This document shows positions 11,051-22,129 of a stretch of 64,000 nt of DNA, in pieces. The stretch is from Tachypleus tridentatus. Its lineage: Eukaryota; Arthropoda; Merostomata; Xiphosura; Limulidae. The notes under the pieces were generated by a model. The model was not told the DNA's origin, searched no databases, and worked only from the letters and a program-made list of their open reading frames with translations. Position 1 is the stretch's first letter. The number at the start of each line of letters is the position of its first letter. The position numbers and the translations under genes were made by a program. The stretch spans positions 27,978,034 to 28,042,033 of the forward strand of contig NC_134829.1 of the NCBI RefSeq assembly GCF_004210375.1, in the 5' to 3' direction.

Positions 11051-11237
11051 TACTGCAAATCAAAAGCATTCAAACTCAGTCAGAGAAGTATGGTGTTTGT
11101 TGAGTTACTTCTTCTGTTTAGGAAATGTTTAAGATAAATCATTCCGTTGTTGTGGGGTGTAACAGTGTATAGAGATTGAAAGTCCATAGTAAAAAATGTA
11201 ATCAATGCAGATGGTAGAGTCAAACTTGTTTAACCCT

Positions 11238-11630
11238 TAACTTCTTTTATTTTACGGCCCGGCATGGCCTAGCGCGTAAAGGCGTGCGACTCGTAATCCG
11301 AGGGTCGCGGGTTCGTGCCCGCGTCGCGCTAAACATGCTCGCCCTCCCAGCCGTGGGGGTGTATAATATGACGGTCAATCCCACTATTCGTTGGTAAAGA
11401 GTAGCCTAAGAGTTGGCGGTGGGTGGTGATGACTAGCAGCCTTCCCTCTAGTCTTACACTGCAAAATTAGGGACGGCTAGCACAGATAGCCCTCGAGTAG
11501 CTTTGTGCGAAATTCCCAAACAAACAAATCTTTTATTTTACGTTTGTTAACATTAGGTTCACGGCAGATTTTTACTACAATGTTCAGTACCGCGAACCTA
11601 ATGTTAATAAACGTAAAATAAAAGAAGTTA
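11238..11630. repeat. Foldback (inverted-repeat) element split by a SINE
   Basis: Arms of about 40 bp: the left arm is TAACTTCTTTTATTTTAC (11238-11255), continued after the SINE by GTTTGTTAACATTAGGTTCA (from 11542). The right arm at 11591-11630 is the reverse complement with about two mismatches. The loop is about 28 bp. The SINE at 11256-11528 inserted into the left arm, so the foldback is the older element. Confidence 0.85.
11256..11528 (+). mobile_element. SINE family A, full length with 13-bp target duplication
   Basis: A complete + strand copy with head GGCCCGGCATGGCC, body and a CAAACAAA tail. TCTTTTATTTTAC at 11243-11255 and 11529-11541 is the duplicated target. The sequence is close to the copies at 8443 and 21327 (GCGCGTAA head variant with a GTCGCGCTAAACATG junction), suggesting one recently active subfamily. 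Confidence 0.95.
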
Positions 11631-11632
11631 TT

Positions 11633-13220
11633 TAATAAAATTATACAAAACTATAATAAATGAAAAGGAAGGAATAGATATATATTTATGCTAAGGTAAA
11701 AATTATATTCATGACGTCACCATAAAATGTTTAACATTTGTTAAATTACATAAAGTTTCTGATGATGTAACTGCTGTGAAACGTTGTTTTATTACACATA
11801 TTTTTTAAATCCCACATAAGCTATTTTAATTTTTAAAGTGTATGAGATAACCTCAGTTTTATCATACGCTATCTCCGTTTTATCCATCACGACAAAACGC
11901 ACCCTAGATTTTAGCATTGTAAGTCCGTAAACTTATTGTTGATTCATTGAAGACCTGTAGGAAACATCCAAATAACTAAATTAGAGTAACTTTTTTCTAA
12001 GTTCTACAAAATAATATTGATAACATTTGATGAAGTTTTAGTCTTAAAATCAACAGAACAATTATTGTGTAACTTAAATTTCATTCCATTTTCTATAAAT
12101 ACAGTTCTTGATTGTATAACAGCTGAATGCATAAACGTTGATTTTCTAACAATTTATTTTGAAGTAACTGGAGTACTCGTACTTTAGACAGAAGTTATGT
12201 AAATTCGTGATTAATGAAAGGGTATCTTATGATATGAGAAGTTGCTTCCTTTATATGTAACTGTAAGAAACGCAAAAATGCCCATAAAATTGCAAAACAC
12301 AAAATCTGAAACTACAAGCCTGAATGTATTTCCACATGGATCTAGTAAACATCCGTACCAAATTTTGTGAAGATGCATCTAGAGGGGGCAGAGCAATAAT
12401 AACAAACAATCACAAAAACCGCAGAACAAAAAACGGAAACCTCAAAAAATTTGTGTTTATCGCCTCATTAATCCAATGAACCCCCATATCACATTTGGTG
12501 AAGCTACATCTAAAGGAACTGAAATAGTTACATGGACATACAATAGACAACACTGTTATATTTATATAGCTCCGGAGTGAACATTACTCTTTTCCTATAT
12601 TAGAATGCTGACTTTTAAATTTTGATTCACCCTGTATCCACTGGTTCAATGAGATTAGGTAATTACTTAAGGTTTTCTCCATTCTAAAATACAAAAATAT
12701 TTTCGAAATTTTGTTCATTTGCTATGTTACACTTGTCACAAATTATCCATTCAAGTCACCTTAAACATTATTAAATAAATTCCTTCCATTAATTAAGACT
12801 CAGGTTTACTTATTGGGTTCTCCTTTGTTAAACTTTGGCTCTTTTTTTATCCTCAATTTACTATAATATTCTCGATAAGGTTGCTGTTATCATAGCATTC
12901 AAAAATACTGTTTTGATACAAAAGTTACCTTGGGTTTGATAAATTATCATATCTAACTAAAAGATACATCAATCAAATACATATGCTGGTAAAAGTGGGC
13001 ACCCATGATTGCAGAAACAATCATGCTGTTATTGTTTTGTTATTGCAAAGCTGCACAATGGGCTGTCTTCATTCTCTCCGCTCCGAAATTTTGAACCCTG
13101 GATTTTAAATCCGTAAACAAAATTTTAATGTGCGTATTATTTTTTCATTCTGTCTCATCTTTCATACCTTATAAAACATGTAAAGAAGTTTTCAGAAGAG
13201 TTAATATTTGTGACCCTTTT
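11633..13220. other. Unassigned; two-unit repeat at about 12250-12580
   Basis: No gene was recognised. At about 12350-12400 and 12480-12530 two segments share CAAATTTTGTGAAGATGCAT / CACATTTGGTGAAGCTACAT followed by CTAGAGG / CTAAAGG, so this looks like a tandem pair inside an unidentified dispersed repeat. Confidence 0.4.
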
Positions 13221-13431
13221 ATAATTTCGCGCAAAGCTACATAAGGGCTATCTACGTTAGCTGTTCCTAATTTAGCAGTGTAAGACTCGAAGCAAGGCAT
13301 CTAGTAATCACCACCCACCGCCAACTCTTGGGCTACTTTTTTACCAATGAATAATGGGATTGACCATAACTTTATAACGCCCCCACAGCTGAAAGGGCGA
13401 GCATTTTCGGTGTGACGGGAATTCAAACCCA
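13221..13431 (-). mobile_element. SINE family A, diverged, head truncated
   Basis: The minus-strand body is recognisable (AATTTCGCGCAAAGCTAC, CACCACCCACCGCCAACTC, GGGATTGACC), but the tRNA-like head stops at about the B box. Many substitutions indicate an old insertion. Confidence 0.85.
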
Positions 13432-14600
13432 TTTATGTGACGTTAATGAGTTCGTCTCACTTTCACAACATCTTATAATAATAAAATCCATTTTGAGCAT
13501 ATGTTTTTAAAATAAAAAGGAGAAGACCTTACAATGGAACTCCTAAGTCTCTCTCTTCTAATTATTTAGAAAACAGATTCACCTAACAAGTGCAGTAGAA
13601 AGTGATTCCCAACTGCATACGTGAAGAATGATGCTAGTCAACAGGGAATTTTAGATGGTTCAAATGATGGTTGAAAAAATGTGTTTTCAAATATAGCTAT
13701 TAAAGTATATTGTTTTAATATTTGATTTTAAAAAGTGCTTTTAAGAATGAATTGTGTACTAAGCCGTTCAAAACTTTTGAAATCAGTAATGAATTGCTCT
13801 TAGTTACAAAACAAAAAAAAAAAAAAAAGAACCTCTGAACTAAGACATTGCATATACTTTCTGTTATTAAAATATTATGTTACAGAAAGTGACAGTTATG
13901 GTTTATACAAACAATTAAGATGCTAACCTTGCAACTTAAAATCCCGTATTTTGCACTGAGACTGGTTTTCAGTCTCGTGGATGGCGCCTGATCCTGTGAA
14001 AATTAGTATCATTGTTGTTGTTTGTTTGGTTTTTCTACATAATGCAATGCTGTCTCAGTCTGAAACAAGTCGTTTGAGAGTGAAATAATTAACTGAAAGT
14101 TACTTTCATATACAGTATTTTCAATAAAGACGCTTAACCGAGATTAAGAGAGTTCAGAATTTTGTCCTGCAAAACATTTTCTGGTAAACTTCCAATAATT
14201 GTATGACTTCTACCCTATTACTGTATTACAGTCAGCAGGTATTTCTCTTCTGTAGTACAAAATACTCTTAATGACGCATATGACTTCTTCTATTCCTTTC
14301 TACCAAACTATAACTTTTTATTTGGCAGTATTGTTCAGACAATTTTTCTTGTTTTGCTTTTGATGCAAATCTTGATTTTAATAGTTTAATTTCTGAAATG
14401 GAATTTTTCCTAATTTTGTATCTTTACACTAAAGAAATTTTCTTCTGAGGATGTTAATACAATTGGGGTTGTTTCAGTCAATTTACTTTTGAGGGAAATG
14501 GTTGGCATTATGTAGACATCTTTTTGATACCAGGTGATGGGTCCTTAGATCAATCTATCAATTTCCCATATTTACATGTGCCATGTTCATGAGTCAGAGG
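13432..14600. other. Unassigned AT-rich DNA
   Basis: Contains an A-rich run at about 13808-13828. No coding or repeat-family signal was recognised. Confidence 0.4.
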
Positions 14601-15660
14601 TATTAAATTCACTCAGATCTCATAAACTTGAGGCAAAGATGGTGTTATCTTCTTTCCTACCACTGTAAGATGGCTGGATTTTGGATTGTAGTTGACTTGC
14701 CTCCAGTATGGTCCTCTTTTCTACCCCACATGAATGTAGGTTCCTGTTGGCCTTGGTTTTGGATTGTAGTCGACGTATTGCAAGTATGATCTTCATCCTG
14801 CCATCATGTAGATGTCAGTTCCCAGAGGCATGAGCTTTGGAAATAGTTGGCTTGCTGTTTATGGTTTATCATGCCCAAGCCACTCTACAGCTAGGGGCAA
14901 ATCCTTTCATTTTATGAAATTTTACACTTCTGGGATTGAGTTTCATAAATGCTTCATGGATTGGATCACTTTCCAGCCATAGTTATTTCTTACTTGGGTG
15001 TGCTACTCTGTTTTTTGCCTATATATATGTGACATCTTTCTACAATGGGAGGAGAGTATACTTGGCTCAGAAGTGGTATGGTTCCCATATCAGATCTTAG
15101 AATTTGACTATTTCATTCGAGGGAGTATCCTTCACACACTTCTGAAGGATGCTTTTTTTTCTTTCTCTCACACTGGTCCCTCCACCTCTTCAATGTGGAA
15201 TTCTAGCTGTGCATGTGAACAGAGGTAATGTTCCATGTAGGAAGTTGTTATTTTCCTGCACTGAAAATATATTTACAGTAGGTACTTATCTCTACTCATG
15301 CTTCCCACCCTTCTTATCTATGGTACACTATTGCTTCCACCTTCTTTCAAAACCTAAAGTGATGGTTTAATAGAATGAAACTTAAGGCATCCCATGTGTC
15401 ATTAGAGCATGCCACATCCTATTGGTGAAGGGTTAATGCATGATGATTTGCATGAGAGGTGCATTAGAATCAACCAATCCCAATTGGAGGGAGAAAGAAG
15501 GCTTTTGGTGTGCATACAATTATGTTTGTTTAAAGAGGGTATAACTGAATGAGAATAACCATTTATGTGAATAGAGGCAAGTACTTATCAGATATACATT
15601 TTCATTGTAGGAAACTTATAGCATGAGTAAGTGGTGACTTTAAACATTTGGGATGATCAT
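14601..15660. repeat. Unidentified moderately GC-richer repeat-like block
   Basis: The base composition and internal similarities differ from the surroundings. GGTTTTGGATTGTAGT-type segments recur at about 14682 and 14756, followed by related text. TGTGAACAGAGGTAATG...CATGTAGGAAG (15213-15244) resembles a segment near 15570-15610. No family was recognised; it may be part of an undescribed dispersed repeat. Confidence 0.3.
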
Positions 15661-16000
15661 TACATTAATTTGTTTGATTTTTGTCTTACAGATTTTGTAT
15701 TGCTATCAAGAAAAACTGAAAATGGAAATGTTCAACATTTTGTATAGAAAGCATTTTTCTCAGGGCACTTGAGCTGTCATATATATTGTTCTGAATAATT
15801 ACTTTATAAAATAGTTGCTTTTCTTTAATATTTCTGGAATTATAGAAGTTAACCTTTGTTATATATTGTACAGTTAATTTAAAAAAAAGGAAATGAAAAA
15901 CTGAACTAAATGTAGAAATTTCTTCTACAAAATTTTTTAGAAACTTGTAAAGAAGTTCTTTGCACATTATTATAAATCTTGGTATTCTGAATTATAGAAA

Positions 16001-16523
16001 ATGTGTACACTCGAAGAAGTGAAAATAATGAAAGACATGGAAATGAGGAACACAGATAAGAAAAAACTTCTTTCAAGATAATTCTAAAACCAGAAATTAC
16101 AGTGCCAGGTTTTACTGTTCACTTTGATCATCCTGGAAGTTCTGAAGACAGCAAGGAGAGTTTAGAGAACTTAAGTAAAAGTGGAAGTAGTCTTTACAGT
16201 GACTCTGTGACTGCTCCTGCACTCACAGCAGCTTCAAGTAGTAATTTTATTATGAAACAAGCTAATACTTTAGGAAGTCAAAATGTGACAATTTAAAGTG
16301 TTTCTCAAGGTAGAAAATTTGCACAGAAACAGGTAAAACATAATCCTTGTGTATGTTACCTGAGTAATAGAGACAGTCTTTGTAATAAAAGTCTAGGTTG
16401 TGAAGTTTCTACAATTAAAATTTCCATTCCTATGTTTTTTAAAGACTTAAGAACTGTTGGGTCAAAAAATTATCAAAAACAGTCACAATCTCCTTGAAAA
16501 CCTACACTTATGAAAACTGTTTG
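16001..16523 (+). pseudogene. Decayed coding block, unknown protein
   Basis: Starting at an ATG at 16001, a Lys/Glu-rich frame runs 26 codons. A neighbouring frame then stays open from 16081 to about 16523 except for two stops (near 16294 and 16495). The translation is Ser/Thr-rich with a PGFTVHFDHPGSSED segment and looks like real protein rather than chance. It is cut off on the right by a SINE at 16524. No domain was recognised. It could be a processed pseudogene or the remains of an exon. The block at 27585-28710 has similar quality and the same strand. Confidence 0.4.
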
Positions 16524-16725
16524 TGCCAAACATGTTTGCCCTTTCAGCCATGGGGGCATTATAATGTGATGGTCAATCCCACTATTCGTTAGTAAAAGAG
16601 TATTCCAAGAGTTGGCAGTGGGTGGTGATGACTAGCTGCCTTCCCTCTAGTCTTACACTACTAAATTAGGGACGGCTAGCACAGATAGCCCTCGAGTAGC
16701 TTTGTGCGAAATTCAAAAAACAAAC
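16524..16725 (+). mobile_element. SINE family A, 5'-truncated
   Basis: It begins at GCCAAACATG, just after where the tRNA-like head would end, and runs through the full body to an A-rich tail. No target duplication is evident. It truncates the decayed coding block to its left. Confidence 0.9.
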
Positions 16726-17639
16726 TTAGAGAACATGATATTTTTCTGTAATAATGAAAAATTTTAAAAAGTCCTTGTTTCTTTTTAGATCTCTCTTTAA
16801 CAGAATATTATGGAATATTTGTGGTACTTGAGTAATTTTTACTGATTGAGGGTTAGTTAACTTCATGACAACAATGCTGTTGTATGCCCTTGTTTACATC
16901 AGTTTATCTAATGAAAATAGAAACAGATAGGTTATTAATAAACAATGTGTCGTTAATTTAACTTTAAAAAAAATTGATAGCATCAAAATAAAAAATTATA
17001 TAGTGATAATGTAGTTGTAGAAATTTAATTCCACTATTTGTTTAAGTATATTCAAATTTATAGTGTTTTTATTGAATATTTCTGGCTTTTCTTGGAAACA
17101 TTTCTTATTTATAAATGATCTTTTATCACTTGTTTAGTACAGAAAGTAAGTAATAATTTATACATCCAAATAATATTTCTTAAGGTACTTTAAGTTATAA
17201 AATTTCATTTATTTTCTGAGTAATACTGTTGCTGAAATTTTTCAATGAAATCATTAAAATGATATAAATTATGGGATACCATAATTCAATATTGTATTGC
17301 ATGTCTACATAAGATACTGTGTAAAGCATTATATGAAGGTGTGTTTTATATAACTTTTCTATGTGTATAATTAAATTTAAAATGCATGTAATTACATGTA
17401 CATTAAACTCATTGTCCAGTTACAGTTGGAGGGAAGGAAAGAGAATGTCATCTGCATTCTTTAAAGTAGATATTAGTTTTCTTTCTCTTGTCAGTAAAAT
17501 TGTGCATGTAGGAAAATACTTTAATTGAACATTACTGACAAGTTTATTTTGAATTAACATAATATAATGTTTTGGAACAACAACTGGTCCATCTTAGCTG
17601 TCCCATTCTCTAAACTAGACTATTATAAGTTCAGAAAAA
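16726..17639. other. AT-rich DNA, nothing recognised
   Basis: No open coding signal or repeat was identified. Confidence 0.4.
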
Positions 17640-18560
17640 ATCTTGAAAGTCAGATTTTATCATTCATATATTTATTAAGCTTAAATTTAGTATCCACAAC
17701 ATCCAAAGGCCAACAACCCTGTTAGGAAAATAAAACTGTCTTAACTAAAGATGACTTATACCATGCCAAAATTTATATTTGTGTCCCCTAGTCCAACTGT
17801 TTTTACTTTAAAATGTGAAAAGTATGATGTATCCACAATATTAATTTCTTTTACAATTTTAAAAACCTCAATCAAATTCTCTTTTTCTCTTCGTTTTTTC
17901 AATAGAAAATAATTTGATATGTCTCAACCACTCCATTCCAGGCACCATTCTAGTTACCCTCCTCTGAACCTTTTACAAAATTTAATGTCCTTCTTAAAAT
18001 AAGGATTCCAGGACTGAACACAGTACTCCAAATGTGACCTAGCCAGTGTCCTAACCAATGAAATTATAACCTCTTTAGACTTGTATTCAACATTTCTGTA
18101 GATACAACCTAAAATCCTATTTACTGTGCTGCTAGCAACAGCATACTACATGGATGGCTTAAGAGACTGATCAACTATTATACCAAGATACCTTTCTTTC
18201 ATGATACTGTTTAGGTTATTCCATCTAAATTATAATGCAAACTATGATAACCCATATATATTATCTTGCATTTATTATAATTAAAATCCATCTGTCATTT
18301 ATTTTTCCAACTCACTAAATGATCTGAATCCTTTTGTAAAGTAGCAGCATCCTGTTCACAGCCACCAACACCCAAGACCTTAATATAATTTGCAAATTTA
18401 AGTAATTCATCCAATATTCCTTCATCCATGTCATTGATGTAAATCAAAAAGTGTAAAAGGTCTTAAGACTGAGACCTGAGGTACCCCACTTGTGACATTA
18501 ACCCAGTTTGACTGAATTCCATTTATATCAACCTTCTGCTTTCATCTACCCAATTAGCTA
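17640..18560 (-). mobile_element. CR1-like LINE remnant, RT C-terminal half
   Basis: The best preserved of the three CR1-like copies. On the minus strand the order is QMDFNYNKCKIIYMGY (about 18250-18300), KERYLGIIVDQSLKPS (about 18150-18210), SHLEYCVQSWNPYFKKDI (about 17980-18035), then KKRREKENLIEVFKIVK (about 17850-17905). These are the successive conserved segments of CR1-type ORF2 C-termini (LGVIID, LEYCVQFWSP, KRRLRGDLIEVFK). Stops and frameshifts break it. No poly-A or terminal repeat could be located. Confidence 0.8.
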
Positions 18561-21326
18561 ACTTACCCCCACACCTATACATGTGTATAACTACAGTCAT
18601 AATTAAACTCCCAATGCTAGATATTATCCATAAGCAAACCATTAGTTAAAGAGGGGCTTTAGTTTTATTTGTAATATTTATTTTTATATAGACATTAAAT
18701 ATATACTTTGACAGTTTGTTAGGCAGCTTCTTTCACCAGCATAACTTTTATTATTATTTCTAGAAATTGATTTTAGTGTGATACTTCATATGGCATGAAA
18801 TCTATAACCCAGTGCACCATTTATGTAAACTGTGAAGCTCATAATCTCTACATATTTCTCAATAATATTTCATAAATAACTAGTTATGAATGGACAGTAA
18901 ATTATACTTCTCATAGCAATAAAAAAAATGGCTTGGTAAATAAATAAATCCAGGTGCATTAGTGCTATTGAGAAAAGTCTGTTTAGTCCCTTAAACAGAA
19001 AAAATGGTTTGGGGCATAAAGAACTGCAGGATATTTTTATGCTTCATTTCTGAGAATGGAGACACTGATTTAACATACTTGTTATATCACTTGTAGTTTA
19101 TAAGATTGTAGAAAACAAAATTATAAATTCAGCAAGATGGATAAACTCCACATACAAAAATACTCCTAGGAAACAATAATTAAAACACAAATAAAGAAGA
19201 TATATTACAAATGCAGAAAGTAATGTGATACCATATTTGTATATATATACACACACATATGAAAGAGCCTCAGAATCCAAAAACCTCTGGAGAAGAAGCC
19301 CTTGATCTGTCAGAAGTGAGAACCTTGCGTACCCCAGGTAGGCAACAACTGGAGTCACTCATATGATCATTTGGTTTACCAGTGGTGATACTGAAGGAAT
19401 GTGAGGATGTAATTCATCCAGCTTCTTGACAACCTTGTGATACATATGGTTAAGGAAGAGAAGGGAGTAGACATATGATATTAGTTAAAAGGAAAACAAA
19501 ATACTGGTATTGGGTTGCATATTCAACCATGCAATCATCTTTCCAAGACAAATTACACAAGACATCTGATATTTTCTTATATGACTTCATATGGTTACTT
19601 TCATTTTACAACACTAAGAAAAATACATTTAAGATTTTAAATCAACTAATAATAGTGGTAGGAGGAGAAAAAATATCAACATAAGACTGAGAACATAGAG
19701 GGAATAATTAAAGACAAACAGCTGAAGGATGAAGTATGGAAACATGTCAAAGTAATCTCAGTAAGGAATTAGATATGTAAGACATGTAATTGTGTAATTG
19801 TCTTATCAAACCATTTAAGTTGTTGAAAAAAAGTACGTGAACACAAGTGTATTGCAACTTATTGTTTGAAATTCTTTATTTTATAAAAAAAAATTGTCCA
19901 AAAACCACTCAAATCATATTCTGATAAGCTAAATCTTAAGAGGCAACATTTGCAATGAAATTTATACAGAAACTCAAGACAAGAGTTATCAGAATAATTT
20001 AACATTTCAATCAGAGTTAACAAAACATTATAGACAACATCTGTAAAAACATGGGGGAAGTTAAATGAAAACTGAGGCCACTGATCAAATATTGTATTGT
20101 TGAAAATGCTCACCACAAAGTAAAAGTAGAGAAATTCGACTGTTCCAATAACTCATTGGACACCGGAACAGAGATGTAAATTTTTTATCTGAATCAACCA
20201 CAAATTAGTGGTAGTAAAACCAGCAATTACTATGGGAGCTATATTTCAACTGGCTGAACGAGTGACACTACATGAAGGGAAAAATATCTTTGAAAACTCA
20301 TGAGTGTAATAGATACTGTAGATAAGAATACCATATGTATATAAGAAAATATGACACATCAGTAATTACAGCAAGTAGGTCTAAATCTATGGATCCAAGC
20401 AAAAGAAGTCTGTTGACATACCAAGTTAGGAGATACAGGCAAATGTTAAAGGTCTACCTGAGTAACAACAAAATCATTCAAACATATTAAATTAATTTGA
20501 CATAATACTTCCATTCATTACTTCCATAAACTCTCAAGCACAAAGAAAGAAATAAGTGTGAATATAAAACATCAAAAGTAAGTCCTTATTGAAGAAAAAT
20601 AATATGAGCTAATATTGACTTTCAATCAGAGGAAACTACCAACTTAAAGTGATGTTAAAAATCAATGTGGTAATTAGTTTAGTTGATTAATTTCTTTTTA
20701 CATTCCTATGTATAAATATTATAGCGCATTGTTTTGCCAGTTGGATGTCTTCTGTAATATAATAATACCTTTTGAAGTTAATCCTAAGCACATATATATT
20801 AAGCTAACAGTACACAATAGCTTAAACATACTCAGCTGCAAAATTGGGTAATCTTGTTGCAGTTTTTTGTGTATTATTATTATTTCCATGATAAAAAATG
20901 CAATTAAAAGTAGTGAAATTAAATATATCAAACAGTTTGACAGATATTATTAACGAAAGTAACAATAAAGAAATAGTACAGAATGCCAAACTAAGGGAAC
21001 ATGGAAACACTGTTTTTTGGTTTGAACTACTGTCTTGGAATTTTGTTTTTAATTGTAACATTAGTACAACATATTTGAATGTTATTCAAATCCTCGTAAC
21101 TCATCTTTTAACCAACGAAAATCTATTAAGTTAAATGATAACAATAAATCATTTTAGCACTTGGTTGTTCTATGTTAAAGATACAAAGAAATAAAAAAAA
21201 AAATGCCCAAAGGAATGAAACCAAGACCTCTATAAAACTAACATGAATAAGAATGTCTGCAAGTCCTTAACCATCATTTAGGTCATCCTAATATATATAG
21301 GATAAGATAACAAAATGACAGAATAT
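18561..21326. other. Unassigned AT-rich DNA
   Basis: No family motif was found in any frame. A short TATATATATACACACACATA run lies at about 19240-19259. Short frames (for example near 19100-19360 and 20820-21130) translate to hydrophobic low-complexity sequence without recognisable features. Confidence 0.4.
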
Positions 21327-21600
21327 GTTTGTTTGTTTTGGAATTTCGCACAAAGCTACTCGAGGGCTATCTGTGCTGGCCGTCCCTAATTTAGCAGTGT
21401 AAGACTAGAGGGAAGGCAGCTAGTCATCACCACCCACCGCCAACTCTTGGGGTGCTCTTTTACCAACGAATAGTGGGACTGACCGTCACATTATACGCCC
21501 CCATGGCTGGGAGGGCGAGCATGTTTAGCGCGACGCGGGCGCGAACCCGCGACCCTCGGATTACGAGTCGCACACCTTACGCGCTTGGCCATCCCAGGCC
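21327..21600 (-). mobile_element. SINE family A, full length
   Basis: A complete minus-strand copy of the GCGCGTAA/GTCGCGCTAAAC subfamily, very similar to the copies at 8443 and 11256. Its head ends directly at the 3' end of the Jockey-type LINE, so it may have inserted at the LINE terminus. No convincing target duplication was seen. Confidence 0.93.
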
Positions 21601-22056
21601 TACAGACACTAAACTAAACTAAACTAACGTGGCAGGGGTTCAGAAATCCGAAGAGTTCTCTCTCCAACTGGGGTGTTCAGGAACTTTGTAGTTCCTCTTC
21701 GTCCCCTTTCGTGGGTTGTTATTAGGATTAAGTGGTGGGTTTTTTTTATTATTATTATTATTTTAATAAATTAATTATCGTTATTATTCTTGACTTTTTG
21801 GGTGGGGAATGTCTCACTAAATGGTCTTTTGGGTGGAGGCAAAGGTAGCAGTGGAAAGAAGGAAAGGTCGGGACCTGTCTCGAAAAGAAAAAGTTGGGTA
21901 GATGTGAACATGAATGTAATTCATTCAAGTTCAGATCAAATCAAACGGCCCGATTCTGGGTCTGGCAAAAAGGTTGCCTGGGCTGGGATCTAGAAATCCA
22001 ATGCCTGAAGATTTTGATGTGGGGGGAAACGGGAGTACCCCGAGAAAACCCACTTT

Positions 22057-22092
22057 CACACGACAGGCGCCGAAAGTTTTGCCTGTCGTGTG
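22057..22092 (-). other. Perfect stem-loop in LINE 3' region
   Basis: CACACGACAGGC (22057-22068) and GCCTGTCGTGTG (22081-22092) form a perfect 12-bp stem around a 12-nt loop. It lies downstream of ORF2 in element orientation. LINE 3' stem-loops can be recognised by the element's own reverse transcriptase; that role here is inference. Confidence 0.7.
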
Positions 22093-22129
22093 CCCTGTAC
22101 CTGAAAAAAAAAGGAATTCATGTTAATAA

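Larger units (their letters stand above)
8830..11225 (-). mobile_element. Penelope-like element 2 (RT plus GIY-YIG), multiply interrupted
   Basis: Reading the minus strand from right to left gives, in order: an RT start segment TMDFQSLYTVTP (about 11170-11205); after an inserted transposon, QQLQGIAMGAKISPSHANLF (about 10140-10205), matching the family's G-x-A-M-G and SPS motif; FIRCIDDILGLFFTG (about 10045-10090), an IDD catalytic motif with Cys where Tyr is usual; FLDIT and FVTGVHYKPTD (about 9750-9950); and a GIY-YIG endonuclease start ECIIYCICCTRCKQLYTGET (about 8965-9035). Frameshifts and stops are present. SINEs interrupt it at 9055-9263 and 9802-9930 and a Tc1-like element at about 10240-11050. 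It is an inactive but unusually complete copy. Confidence 0.85.
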
